Assembly: GCA_029062165.1 (NCBI GenBank)
Contig: JAIDQQ010000023.1
Span: forward strand, 543,889-607,888
Reading direction: 5' to 3'
Source of the DNA: Ruminococcus sp.
GTDB taxonomy: Bacteria > Bacillota > Clostridia > Oscillospirales > Ruminococcaceae
DNA: 64,000 nucleotides
The stretch's first letter is position 1. Every line of letters starts with the position of its first letter. Position numbers and translations under genes: made by a program. Below, piece by piece: positions 33,820 through 42,229 of the stretch. The notes below the pieces were generated by a model that saw only the letters and a list, made by a program, of their open reading frames with translations, was not told the DNA's origin and did no database searches.

Positions 33820-34722
33820 ATGTTCAGTGGATTCAGCCGTTCGGTAATCGGTGCAAGCCATATCAAAAAAAATATAGTATGTCAGGACAGTTCCGGCTAT
33901 GAAGTACATGAAAAATATGCGGTAGCCGTTGTGGCGGACGGTCACGGCAGTAAGAAACATTTCCGTAGCAATATCGGTTCAGCCCTTGCAGTTGAATCGG
34001 CTATAGAAACTGTAAGGAATTTTTTCGCCGACTACGAAAGAATATTACGTGAACTTCCTGAAAATCACGAACTTATTCTTAAAAATATAGAAAAACAGGT
34101 AATAGCACGCTGGCACAGGAAAATAACGGAACATTTTTCTGAAAACCCTGTAACCGACGACGAAAAAAAACCTTTCACAGAAGAGGAGTTCAGTAAAATT
34201 CCTGTGGCTTCGTATTATGGTACTACTCTTGTTACGGCTGTGATAAGTGAGGATTTTTCATTAGGTTTCCAGATAGGCGACGGAACACTTGTCGCAGTAT
34301 TCGGTGACGGCGAAACGGTCATGATTATGGACTATGAAGAATCCAATCCGGCGAATATTACCGCATCTGTATGTAACAAAAACGCACAGTTACTTTTCAA
34401 TCATTTCTACAAGAACAAAAAGAAAATTCTTGCAATGTTCGTTTCCACGGATGGTTTATATACGTCTTTCGGAAGTGACTGTGATTTCCTTGACTATCAT
34501 ACTATAATTGCCGGTCAGCTTTACGATATTCAGGCTTTTGAATCTTCCGTAGTGAAGAATATTACCCGAAGAACTCATTTCGGTACTGAAGACGATATTT
34601 CACTTTCGTGTGTATATAATAAAGAACTCGCCTCGGAAAATATTGAAATTATCCGTCAGAAAATAGAGGAAAACAAAATTAATGCTTCTGCACGTAAAGT
34701 CCGTAAGTGTCCGGACTTATAA
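33820..34722 (+). CDS. PP2C-family Ser/Thr phosphatase
   Basis: This 300-aa phosphatase has metal-site motifs NIVCQDSSG, VADGHGS, GTTLVTAVI, IGDGTLVAVF, STDGLY and EDDISLSCVY, the order of PF13672-type PP2C. The track start overlaps the previous gene; the ATG at 33820 (MFSGFSRSVIG) follows AAAGAGGTG at good spacing and matches the family. With a kinase-like protein that seems inactive, the phosphatase may answer to a kinase elsewhere. The two may instead form a non-classical pair. A lysine-rich tail ends the protein. Confidence 0.88.
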   Translation: MFSGFSRSVIGASHIKKNIVCQDSSGYEVHEKYAVAVVADGHGSKKHFRSNIGSALAVESAIETVRNFFADYERILRELPENHELILKNIEKQVIARWHRKITEHFSENPVTDDEKKPFTEEEFSKIPVASYYGTTLVTAVISEDFSLGFQIGDGTLVAVFGDGETVMIMDYEESNPANITASVCNKNAQLLFNHFYKNKKKILAMFVSTDGLYTSFGSDCDFLDYHTIIAGQLYDIQAFESSVVKNITRRTHFGTEDDISLSCVYNKELASENIEIIRQKIEENKINASARKVRKCPDL

Positions 34723-34749
34723 TAAAAAATTCCTGAAAGGCGTTTTTTT

Positions 34750-35652
34750 ATGTATATAATGAAACTGATACCCTCTGTGAAGTCATATCTGTGGGGCGGT
34801 ACACGTCTTATACGTGATTACGGAAAAACCGGTGCGGAAATGATTTCTGAAACGTGGGAATGTTCCGTACACCCCGACGGTCTAAGCATAGTGGCAAACG
34901 GAAAATTTTCCGGAAAAACTCTTGCGGAAGTCCTGAAAGTACATCCGGAATATACCGGCACTGAAAATACTGGTACATTTCCGGTACTCGTCAAGCTGAT
35001 TGACGCTGAAAAAGATTTGTCCGTACAGGTACACCCTGATGACTTATACGCCGGTATTCACGAAAATCAGAAAGGCAAGTCGGAAATGTGGTACGTCCTC
35101 GACGCTGACGAAAATTCAGAAATAATATACGGTTTTGAGGAAAAAATATCTACCGAAACTGCACGTCATTCGGCTTACGACGGTAATATTACAAGTCTGC
35201 TACACAGGGAGCAGGTACACAAAGGCGATATTTTTTACATACCGGCAGGAACTGTCCACGCACTCGGTAAGGGAATAGTCGTTGCGGAAATTCAGGAAAA
35301 TTCCAATGTAACGTATCGTCTTGACGACTACGGTAGAACCGACGAGAACGGCAGATTACGTGAACTTCATATAGAAAAGGCTCTTGATGTCATGAATCTT
35401 TCACCGGTTGGGAAGTCCGGAACTGATTTAAATTTACCGTTTACGACGGAAATTGTAAACACTCATGAAAAATACGTCTTTCATATAAATAAAAAGTCAT
35501 TTGTCATACTGCTTTTCACTGACGGTACAGGAACTGTAAGAAATTTGTATAATTCCGTCGACGTGAAAAAAGGCGACTGTATTTTTATTCCGGCGGATTC
35601 CGGTATAACTGAAATATCCGGAAAAACCGACTTCCTTAAAATATCTACCTGA
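34750..35652 (+). CDS. manA: mannose-6-phosphate isomerase, class I
   Basis: ManA interconverts mannose-6-P and fructose-6-P. The 300-aa short form has the zinc motif QVHPDD, the Glu in KSEMWYVLDAD, PAGTVHALG and the substrate Arg in RLDDYGR. The first ATG (34750) is 9 nt after AAAGG. It is co-directional with the kinase-like and PP2C genes upstream, but a terminator follows it. It thus interrupts an otherwise Ter-type gene set; whether it has any link with that system or merely sits there is unclear. Confidence 0.93.
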   Translation: MYIMKLIPSVKSYLWGGTRLIRDYGKTGAEMISETWECSVHPDGLSIVANGKFSGKTLAEVLKVHPEYTGTENTGTFPVLVKLIDAEKDLSVQVHPDDLYAGIHENQKGKSEMWYVLDADENSEIIYGFEEKISTETARHSAYDGNITSLLHREQVHKGDIFYIPAGTVHALGKGIVVAEIQENSNVTYRLDDYGRTDENGRLRELHIEKALDVMNLSPVGKSGTDLNLPFTTEIVNTHEKYVFHINKKSFVILLFTDGTGTVRNLYNSVDVKKGDCIFIPADSGITEISGKTDFLKIST

Positions 35653-35666
35653 AAATATCTGTTATT

Positions 35667-35698
35667 ACTGCAAAAATATTTGTTTTTTGCAGTTTTTT
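35667..35698 (+). terminator. terminator after manA
   Basis: ACTGCAAAAA pairs with TTTTTGCAGT, followed by T6. Confidence 0.85.
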
Positions 35699-35706
35699 GT
35701 GTCTGA

Positions 35707-35735
35707 TTGACATTTCCGGTACATTATGATATAAT
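35707..35735 (+). promoter_or_regulatory. promoter of terD-AIM24
   Basis: TTGACA, 17 nt, TATAAT, just after the manA terminator. Confidence 0.85.
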
Positions 35736-35762
35736 CAGTTTAATATTACAGGAGGTGTAAGA

Positions 35763-36497
35763 ATGGGTTTTGATATACCAGTAAGAAAAGCTCCGCCGGT
35801 TGACAGGCAGTCACTTGCCGGAAAACAAGGTTTTATGAATATCCGGCAGAGTATCGACAGAAATAATCTTGATAATAAATGTTTCAGTAAGAAGCCTGTA
35901 CCGGTAAATGTACCTGCTCCGGTACAGGTACAGAAAAAACAACGTAATCTTCCGTCGGGAAAAGTTTTTCTGCAAAAAGGGCAGAAAATTCCGGTAGATT
36001 CTTCTTCAACTATAAAAATCGCTCTTGGCTGGGATATTCTCGATAACCGTTGCGAACTTGACGGCTCGGCTTTTATGTTGGGTGCGGACGGTAAAGTTTT
36101 AGGCGACGAATGGTTTATATTTTACGGTCAGAATGTAAGCCCCGATAAAAGTCTGAAATATAATTCCGGTGGGAATCCGGATAACGCCGTAATTGATATT
36201 GATTTCCGGAAAATAAATCCGGCTGTTGAAAAGATAGTCTTTTCCGTGACTATCTATGAAGCATACGAAAAAGGTCTTAATTTCGGCATGACCGAAAACG
36301 TATATTCACGTATCACAGACGGTACGGACAATGAATTATTCCGTTTTCAGCTTGACGAATGTTACAGTAACGTCACAGCTATGGTACTCGGTGAATTATA
36401 TCGTTATAAAGGCAACTGGAAATTCAATGCGGTAGGTTCAGGAGTGGCGAGGGATTTGGCTGGATTCTGTGCAATGTACGGTGTAAATCTCATATGA
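35763..36497 (+). CDS. terD: TerD-family stress protein with flexible N-terminus
   Basis: This 244-aa protein has about 75 flexible residues, then a TerD domain: FLQKGQKIPVD, IALGWDILD, FMLGADGKVLGDEWFIFYGQ. The Ca2+-associated ending DNELFRFQLDECYSN and ALVLGELYRYKGNWKF-like strand follow. TerD proteins bind Ca2+ and act in tellurite, colicin and phage-linked stress through an unclear mechanism. AGGAGGTG precedes the ATG. It forms a two-gene unit with AIM24 and lies near the PP2C and kinase-like genes. No TerC or TerB is in the window. Confidence 0.9.
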   Translation: MGFDIPVRKAPPVDRQSLAGKQGFMNIRQSIDRNNLDNKCFSKKPVPVNVPAPVQVQKKQRNLPSGKVFLQKGQKIPVDSSSTIKIALGWDILDNRCELDGSAFMLGADGKVLGDEWFIFYGQNVSPDKSLKYNSGGNPDNAVIDIDFRKINPAVEKIVFSVTIYEAYEKGLNFGMTENVYSRITDGTDNELFRFQLDECYSNVTAMVLGELYRYKGNWKFNAVGSGVARDLAGFCAMYGVNLI

Positions 36498-36510
36498 AAG
36501 GATTTTTTTT

Positions 36511-37257
36511 ATGATAAAATTTGAAACTCTCAACGAATTAAGTTTAATGGTTACGTGCGAAAACGGAGCAGGTGAATATATTTTCACAAAAGCCGGTGCA
36601 TTTATCGGTGGCGAATGTTTCGGGGCGAAAAATTTCAAGTTCACTAAGGTTATGTTAGGTCCGCAGGAAAATGTAGGACGTGCTATACTCGGACAGATTG
36701 CAAGACGTTTTACCGGTGAAAATTTACCGCTTATGAAAGTGGAATTTAGTGGTGACAGTATAACATACTATGCCAACGAACAACAACACGTTGTTGTGTA
36801 TAAACTTGACTATGGCGAAACTATTTCCGTAGAAAGCGAAAATATACTTGCTTTCACACGTAGTTGCGATTACGGCGTGCGTTTCCTCGGACAAGGTGTC
36901 ATATCGCAGAAAGGTGTAGCTACTTCCACGCTTACCGGCAGGGGCAATGACGCCTATGTTGCGGTACTCGTCGACGGCAACCCGCTTGTATTGAGTAACG
37001 TACATAACGGCTCTACCCTTGAGGCTGACCCCGACGCTGTTGTATGCTGGGTAGGTGCTGACCCCTCCATAACTCTTGACGTTTCATGGCGTAACTTTAT
37101 CGGACAGAGTTCCGGAGAATCATATATGTTTGAATGGCATTCCGGAGCGACGGCGACTGTAATAATACAGCCTACCGAAAGAACTTCCGGTATTGATATT
37201 TCTATGGACGGTTCACGTTCCGGAAATAAACCGTCCAGACAGAGAAGACTTTATTAA
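36511..37257 (+). CDS. AIM24-family beta-sheet protein
   Basis: This 248-aa soluble all-beta protein matches the AIM24/TRAP-like family (VGRAILGQIARRFTGENLPLMKVEFSG, then ISVESENILAFT and FLGQGVISQKG). The biochemical role of the family is not settled; members occur with TerD and PspA-type envelope-stress genes. It follows terD by 13 nt with AAAGGA before its ATG, so it is co-transcribed. The C-terminal tail is basic (KPSRQRRLY). No terminator is obvious in the 93 nt before the sigma-factor gene. Confidence 0.85.
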   Translation: MIKFETLNELSLMVTCENGAGEYIFTKAGAFIGGECFGAKNFKFTKVMLGPQENVGRAILGQIARRFTGENLPLMKVEFSGDSITYYANEQQHVVVYKLDYGETISVESENILAFTRSCDYGVRFLGQGVISQKGVATSTLTGRGNDAYVAVLVDGNPLVLSNVHNGSTLEADPDAVVCWVGADPSITLDVSWRNFIGQSSGESYMFEWHSGATATVIIQPTERTSGIDISMDGSRSGNKPSRQRRLY

Positions 37258-37350
37258 AAAATAAAAATAAACCGGTTAAGTGAGAGAAAAAAACATTTCC
37301 TACGTCATATATATAGTGGGAATACTGTTTTTTTCGGAAAGGGGGAATTT

Positions 37351-37905
37351 ATGGATAATGGTGCAGTCAGTTACCGACGCTTCCTTGACGGCGACGACGA
37401 AGGAATGGTTGAAATTATCCGTGATTATAAAGACGGTCTTATACTTTATCTCAACGGCATAACCGGAAACATACTGCTTGCGGAAGAAATCATGGAAGAT
37501 ACTTTTTTTAAACTCGTTGTCAGGAAACCTAAATTTTCCGGAAGAAGTTCTTTCAAGACGTGGCTTTATGCTATCGGAAGAAATTCCGCTATTGAAAGTC
37601 TCCGGAAGAGGTCACGTTTTTCGGACAAGTCTTTTGACGAATATACAGACCTCGCTGACGAACTTTCCATAGAAAAGGAATATCTTATAGAAGAACAGAA
37701 AATAGCACTCCACAGGGCTTTACAGAAACTCAACCCTGATTACAGGCAGGTACTTTATCTTGTCTTCTTTGAGAATTTCAGTAACGCCGAAACGGCAAAA
37801 ATCATGCACAGAACAAGGCGACAGGTGGAAAATCTTCTTTACAGAGCAAAACAGTCACTTAAATCAGAGCTTGAAAAGGAGGGTTTTGAATATGAAGTCA
37901 TATAA
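37351..37905 (+). CDS. ECF-type sigma factor
   Basis: This 184-aa sigma-70-family protein has region 2 (EEIMEDTFFKLVVRKPKFSGRSSFKTWLYAIGRN) and region 4 (LNPDYRQVLYLVFFENFSNAETAKIMHRTRRQVENLLYRAKQ). The length fits an extracytoplasmic-function sigma factor. GAAAGGGGG precedes the ATG. Its last 14 nt overlap the next gene, a single-pass membrane protein, the arrangement of sigma/anti-sigma pairs. A CGTC motif (37309) in the gap upstream hints at autoregulation, but I cannot fix a matching -35. Confidence 0.9.
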   Translation: MDNGAVSYRRFLDGDDEGMVEIIRDYKDGLILYLNGITGNILLAEEIMEDTFFKLVVRKPKFSGRSSFKTWLYAIGRNSAIESLRKRSRFSDKSFDEYTDLADELSIEKEYLIEEQKIALHRALQKLNPDYRQVLYLVFFENFSNAETAKIMHRTRRQVENLLYRAKQSLKSELEKEGFEYEVI

Positions 37906-39034
37906 AGAAGTCGCAGACAGCATTTTTGAACGTCGTGACAGGTATCTTGCTGAAAAGAAACGTAAGCAGACTATTATACGCCGGAATGTTACCATAGGTT
38001 TGAGTTTCTGTTTTGCCATACTCGCCTTTATAGGTGTATGGAAAAATGAAGAAATACGAGAAGCATTTCGGTCATACAGTCAGAAACCGTCGACTGAAAT
38101 AATTATCGACACTCCTGAACCTGCAACTACTGATATTATCACAACTTCCTTACATACTACCGTACCGGTTACTACCGCCGGAAAAAATAATACAGTCACT
38201 AAGGTTACGGAAATAACGTCGGATGATATTCAGACCGATATTACTGAAACAGTATTGGTAACAACTTTACAGGATTTACCGGAAATCATTACGGAAAGTA
38301 CTGTTTCTTCCGCCATTTATACGGAAAGTTCCGTATATAATCCGCCGGAAACAACCATACCAACGGTCATCACAACTGATACAGTACCGATTACTACGGT
38401 AAACAATACGGAAGTTTTTACCGCTACCACTACCACAGGTAATTTAATCACCGCAACCGCAACACATCATACTTCGGATACGGTTACAAGGACTACCACC
38501 ACCACCACTACAACACGACGTACTATAGCTACAAGACCAACTACTAATATAACAACTACTACAACTACTACTTCGGAAAAGATTGATACTACTGTAACAA
38601 CACGTATCACACACATTACCACCACAACACCACCCTTACGGACTACTACCACTACTACACGCCGTCCTATATGGACTACAACTACAACTACAACTACAGT
38701 TTTATGGACTACTACAACTACAACTACTGCTTTATTGACTGATACAACAACATCAGACTATATTATATGGACGTCAACGACTACTGACTTTCCTTTCTGG
38801 ACGACTACTACAACAACTACCACAGATGACACTACTTCTGAAACAACAGCTACAACTACATCTGACTTTACAATTATAGAAACGTCCACCACCGCTACAA
38901 CCACTACTACTACCACCACGGAAGAAGAAACTACAACTACTATAACAATCAGTACGGATTACGAAGAATATGAAATTACTACAACTACTACTGCAATGCC
39001 TTTACCGCCGGAAGAAGATTCAGATTTTTCTTGA
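37892..39034 (+). CDS. putative membrane anti-sigma factor with long Thr-rich exterior
   Basis: This 380-aa protein has a basic cytoplasmic head (about 1-30), one membrane helix (about 32-50) and an extracellular part of over 300 residues. The outer part is low-complexity Thr with runs of up to eight. Near its end the unit IWTTTTTT or FWTTTTTT recurs about four times, then it closes with an acidic tail. Start at 37892 (MKSYKEVADS) follows AAGGAGGG and overlaps the sigma gene by 14 nt. The layout recalls RsgI-type anti-sigma factors of cellulolytic clostridia, but with no visible carbohydrate-binding domain. The Thr tract resembles the cellulase linker and is probably O-glycosylated or wall-spanning. 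Anti-sigma function is inferred from context. Confidence 0.72.
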   Translation: MKSYKEVADSIFERRDRYLAEKKRKQTIIRRNVTIGLSFCFAILAFIGVWKNEEIREAFRSYSQKPSTEIIIDTPEPATTDIITTSLHTTVPVTTAGKNNTVTKVTEITSDDIQTDITETVLVTTLQDLPEIITESTVSSAIYTESSVYNPPETTIPTVITTDTVPITTVNNTEVFTATTTTGNLITATATHHTSDTVTRTTTTTTTTRRTIATRPTTNITTTTTTTSEKIDTTVTTRITHITTTTPPLRTTTTTTRRPIWTTTTTTTTVLWTTTTTTTALLTDTTTSDYIIWTSTTTDFPFWTTTTTTTTDDTTSETTATTTSDFTIIETSTTATTTTTTTTEEETTTTITISTDYEEYEITTTTTAMPLPPEEDSDFS

Positions 39035-39059
39035 CTTATCCGGAAAAATATGATACAAT
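39031..39059 (+). promoter_or_regulatory. promoter of nitroreductase gene
   Basis: TTGACT, 17 nt, TACAAT. The -35 overlaps the stop of the Thr-rich gene. Confidence 0.75.
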
Positions 39060-39092
39060 GGATTACAATATTTTTTTAAAGGAGTATTATTA

Positions 39093-39611
39093 ATGAATTT
39101 TTCAGAACTCGCTGAAAGCCGTTATTCCGTCCGTAAATTCGACGGAAGAACAATCGAATCCGATACCATGCAGAAAATCTTACAGACAGGCAATATCGCC
39201 CCGACAGGTTGTAACTATCAGCCACACAGAATCTATGTTATAGAAAATCCGGAAAAAATCGGATTATTGAACAAGTTGAGTAAATGTATATTCGGTGCTA
39301 AGACGGTACTATTATTCACTCTTAATACCGACGAGGACTGGAAAAACCCTCTTGAAAAGGGTGTACACTCCGGTGTACAGGACGTAAGCATAGTTGCGAC
39401 GCATATAATGTTACAGGCATGGGAGTTGGGTGTAGGTACGTGCTGGGTAAATTATTTTTCACCGTCTGCACTGGAAGAGGCGTTAAGACTTCCGGCAAAT
39501 GAAAAAGCGATACTGTTAATGCCTATGGGCTATCCTGCTCCGGATTCTGAACCTCTTAAACTTCATTCTGAATGCAAGGATATTTCAGAAACAGTAACAT
39601 TTATCAATTAA
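39093..39611 (+). CDS. nitroreductase-family FMN oxidoreductase
   Basis: This 172-aa flavoprotein has the family start ELAESRYSVRKFDGR, the flavin-contacting GNIAPTGCNYQPHRIYVI and the C-terminal LLMPMGYPA. Such enzymes reduce nitro or quinone substrates with NAD(P)H; the physiological substrate cannot be read. AAAGGAG precedes the ATG. It is a single-gene unit. Its last codons (FIN) and stop run into an AT-rich repeat block (39601-39685). Confidence 0.9.
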   Translation: MNFSELAESRYSVRKFDGRTIESDTMQKILQTGNIAPTGCNYQPHRIYVIENPEKIGLLNKLSKCIFGAKTVLLFTLNTDEDWKNPLEKGVHSGVQDVSIVATHIMLQAWELGVGTCWVNYFSPSALEEALRLPANEKAILLMPMGYPAPDSEPLKLHSECKDISETVTFIN

Positions 39612-39685
39612 GAATTTATAATTCATAATTAATAATTGTTAATTAATTTAATTCTCAATTATGCATTCTTAATTATGAATTATTG
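39601..39685. repeat. AT-rich dispersed repeat between convergent genes
   Basis: Units TTCATAATTAATAATT and TTCTTAATTATGAATTATT fill the gap. The block encodes the last residues of genes on both strands (FIN on plus, YNNS on minus). Confidence 0.8.
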
Positions 39686-40611
39686 TAAAGCCTTCCCTGA
39701 AAAGTATCGAGTTCCGCAAGATGTTTGTCAATTCCGCCGAGTACGGAAATTTTATCGGCACTCCATAGCGGTGCGACAAGTTTTGATTTATCGCCGTCAC
39801 CGGTTATGCGTTCTATGACGGTTTCCGGCGGTAACAATTCAAGCTGACGTACAGTTATGTCTATGTACTCTTCTTTGGTCAGCGGAACAAATTTCCCCGA
39901 TTTACAGAGTTTTTCAAGCGGTGTACCTCTTATGACGTGCAACATCTGTATCTTGACGGAATCGGGCTTCATGACGGCTATCTGACGTGCAGTTTCAAGC
40001 ATCATTTCCGGTGATTCTTCCGGAAGTCCGTTTATTATATGCAGACAAGTCCGGATATTCATATTTTTTAATTTCCGGAAACCGTCAAGAAATTCCTCAT
40101 GACTGTAACAACGGTTAATTTTTTCAAGGGTACAGTCGTGGACGGTCTGTAAACCTAACTCCACTGTGAGACCGGTTTTTTCATTGATTTCACCGAGAAG
40201 TGAAAGAACGTCATCCGGCAGACAGTCCGCCCTTGTACCGACTGATATTCCGCATACTTCGGGGAAATCCAGTACGGAAAAGAATATCTCACGGAGTTTT
40301 TCAACCGGTGCATATGTGTTTGTGTTCGCCTGAAAATAAGCCGTCACCGGTACATCTCCGTGACGTTCCCTGATACGTCTTATTTCTTTTTCAAGCTGTC
40401 CGGTAACTGATAGCGTACTGTCAGTGAAGTAACCGCTACCGCCGTCACAGAATATGCACCCACCTGTACCTCTTGTGCCGTCGATGTTCGGACACGTGAA
40501 GCCACAGTCAAGCACAGCTTTATATATTTTTCTGCCATATACTGTACTGTTATGATAGTTCAGTGTGTGGTATCTTTTATTATCCGAGGAAAATTCAAAC
40601 GGATTACTCAT
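39673..40611 (-). CDS. radical SAM protein, TIGR01212/YhcC family
   Basis: This 312-aa protein has the family cluster region CGFTCPNIDGTRGTGGCIFCD, the motifs YFQANTNTYAPVEKLRE, GISVGTRADCLPDDVL and the ending LWSADKISVLGGIDKHL. The family is widespread, with a likely RNA- or cofactor-modifying role not yet proved. AAGGAGC precedes the ATG. It has its own promoter. The last residues (YNNS) come from the AT-rich repeat. Confidence 0.88.
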   Translation of the reverse strand: MSNPFEFSSDNKRYHTLNYHNSTVYGRKIYKAVLDCGFTCPNIDGTRGTGGCIFCDGGSGYFTDSTLSVTGQLEKEIRRIRERHGDVPVTAYFQANTNTYAPVEKLREIFFSVLDFPEVCGISVGTRADCLPDDVLSLLGEINEKTGLTVELGLQTVHDCTLEKINRCYSHEEFLDGFRKLKNMNIRTCLHIINGLPEESPEMMLETARQIAVMKPDSVKIQMLHVIRGTPLEKLCKSGKFVPLTKEEYIDITVRQLELLPPETVIERITGDGDKSKLVAPLWSADKISVLGGIDKHLAELDTFQGRLYNNS

Positions 40612-40659
40612 AAAAACAGCTCCTTATAATTCATAATTAAGAATGCATAATTAAGAATT

Positions 40660-40688
40660 ATTATATCATATTGTAAGTATTTTGTCAA
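40660..40688 (-). promoter_or_regulatory. promoter of radical SAM gene
   Basis: TTGACA, 17 nt, TATAAT on the minus strand, flanked by AT-rich repeats (40625-40662, 40688-40725). Confidence 0.8.
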
Positions 40689-40753
40689 AAAATTATAAAT
40701 TATGAATTATGCATTATGAATTGTTAAAAGTTATGAATAATTATTTGTATAAT

Positions 40754-40794
40754 TTGCACAATAAGTAACGTTATAATGCGTTATATTGCACAAT
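40754..40794. promoter_or_regulatory. paired 9-nt repeats upstream of MinD-like gene
   Basis: TTGCACAAT occurs at 40754 and 40786, 32 nt apart (about three helical turns). Between them TAACG and CGTTA form an inverted repeat. They lie 26 nt before the -35, a likely regulator site of unknown identity. Confidence 0.45.
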
Positions 40795-40819
40795 CTTATG
40801 ATTTCCGTTAAAAACTTCT

Positions 40820-40848
40820 TTGACATTCCCTGTTTTTTATGTTATAAT
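40820..40848 (+). promoter_or_regulatory. promoter of MinD-like gene
   Basis: TTGACA, 17 nt, TATAAT, about 50 nt before the ATG. Confidence 0.85.
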
Positions 40849-40898
40849 TAATGAAAAACAATTTTTAAGATTCTTGGTGAATCGGAAAGGAATCCAGA

Positions 40899-41645
40899 AT
40901 GATTGAAAATTCAAAAATTATCGCCGTGACGTCCGGTAAGGGCGGTACCGGTAAATCTACTATATGTTCCGGATTAGGCTATACTCTCGCTAAACAGGGT
41001 CAGAGAACCCTTATTATTGAACTTGATTTCGGTCTCCGCTGTATTGATATAATGTTTGGTCTTCAGGACCATATAGAACACGATTTAAGTGACGTCCTTA
41101 ACGGTAACATGAACGTCCTTGACGCCTGTGCGAAAGTGCCTATGGCTTCAAATCTTGAAATACTCTGCGCCCCGAAAACTCTCACACCTGTCACCGCTGA
41201 ACAGATTTATAATATCTGCCGTTCCGTGAAGAAATACTATGACTACATAATAATTGATACCGGAGCAGGTATAAATTCGCACGTCTTTGACATTGTGGAG
41301 CAGGCAAATTTAATTCTCGTCGTCTCTACGCCTGACCAGGTCTGTATACGTGACGCCTCACTTATGTCCGACGAGTTCTATAACAGAGGAAACAAAAGTC
41401 AGCGACTTATTATAAACAAAGTCAGCAAGAAGATTATAGGCAATTCCCTTGTAAAGAATCTCGACGAGATTATTGACAAGGTAGGTGTACAGTTGATAGG
41501 CGTTATTCCGGAAGACTTCAAACTTACGGTTGCTACTGCCAAGGGTGACCCTATCCCGACAGAATCAGATGCCCTGCTTGCTTTCGACGCTATTTCAAAA
41601 AGACTAAGGGGCGATTTTGTAAAGCTTACTATAAAGGGTGCGTAA
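40899..41645 (+). CDS. minD: MinD/ParA-family ATPase
   Basis: This 248-aa P-loop ATPase has the deviant Walker A SGKGGTGKST, switch I region ELDFGLRCIDIMFGLQ, Walker B YIIIDTGAGI and the signature Lys. The MinD-type FGLR...D motif supports MinD over plasmid ParA. MinD places the division site on the membrane. The C-terminus (RLRGDFVKLTIKGA) is only weakly like the usual amphipathic membrane helix. No minC or minE is adjacent, yet the MgsA-like gene that follows fits the min-rodA-mgsA neighbourhood of clostridia. AAAGGA precedes the ATG. Confidence 0.78.
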   Translation: MIENSKIIAVTSGKGGTGKSTICSGLGYTLAKQGQRTLIIELDFGLRCIDIMFGLQDHIEHDLSDVLNGNMNVLDACAKVPMASNLEILCAPKTLTPVTAEQIYNICRSVKKYYDYIIIDTGAGINSHVFDIVEQANLILVVSTPDQVCIRDASLMSDEFYNRGNKSQRLIINKVSKKIIGNSLVKNLDEIIDKVGVQLIGVIPEDFKLTVATAKGDPIPTESDALLAFDAISKRLRGDFVKLTIKGA

Positions 41646-41740
41646 TTATTAATTAAGAATTAAGAATGCATAATGCATAATTAAATTAATTAAGAATTAA
41701 TAATTATGAATTATGAATTATAAATTATGAATTAAATTAA
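41642..41740. repeat. AT-rich dispersed repeat
   Basis: About 100 nt of TTAAGAATTAAGAATGCATAAT and AATTATGAATTAT units separate the MinD-like and MgsA-like genes. Confidence 0.8.
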
Positions 41741-41772
41741 ATTCCGTTTGTACGGGGAAAGGACATAAATAT

Positions 41773-42174
41773 ATGAATATTGCAATTATTGCACATGATT
41801 CAAAAAAAGAACTCATGGTACAATTCTGTAGTGCATACTGTGGGATTCTATCAAAACATTCGCTCATAGCAACGAATACTACCGGAAAACAGGTCGGCGA
41901 GGCAACAGGGCTTCCCATAAAGAAATGTCTTAGCGGTCAGGGTGGTGCGGAACAGATTGTTTCCTTGCTTTCATGCAATCAGGTTGACATTCTGCTTTTC
42001 TTCCGAGACCCTAACAACCCACGTACTACCGATATACACGACATGAATCTTCTTCGCCTGTGCGACGTGCATAATGTACCGGTTGCAACGAATATAGCCA
42101 CCGCCGAGGCTCTTATACTCGCCCTCGAACGTGGTGACTTAGACTGGCGGAAAATGGGAACGCTTAGTATATAA
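41773..42174 (+). CDS. methylglyoxal-synthase-like protein with altered active site
   Basis: This 133-aa protein follows MgsA closely at the ends (MNIAIIAHDSKKELM, FFRDPNNP, LLRLCDVHNVPVATNIATAEALI). MgsA turns dihydroxyacetone phosphate into methylglyoxal. The catalytic loops differ: the usual SGxxGG(D/E)QQ is SGQGGAEQ, one residue shorter with the acid displaced. The usual PH(D/E)P is TTDI, losing the His. The phosphate-binding TGTT is TNTT. The enzyme may be inactive or do something else. The GGGAAAGGA site supports the start. It is probably transcribed with the MinD-like gene or from within the repeat gap. Confidence 0.8.
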   Translation: MNIAIIAHDSKKELMVQFCSAYCGILSKHSLIATNTTGKQVGEATGLPIKKCLSGQGGAEQIVSLLSCNQVDILLFFRDPNNPRTTDIHDMNLLRLCDVHNVPVATNIATAEALILALERGDLDWRKMGTLSI

Positions 42175-42187
42175 TTAAGAATTTTTT

Positions 42188-42229
42188 CAAGGCAGAGGAT
42201 AAAATTTATTCTTTGCCTTGACTTTTTTT
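42188..42229 (+). terminator. terminator after MgsA-like gene, overlapping hisS promoter
   Basis: CAAGGCA pairs with TGCCTTG around an AT-rich inner stem, followed by ACT7. The last TTG of the 3' arm plus ACT forms the -35 of the hisS promoter. Confidence 0.8.

Noticed and set aside
38467-38652. Val-rich minus-strand ORF
   Set aside because: It is the complement of the Thr-codon repeats in the sigma-partner gene.
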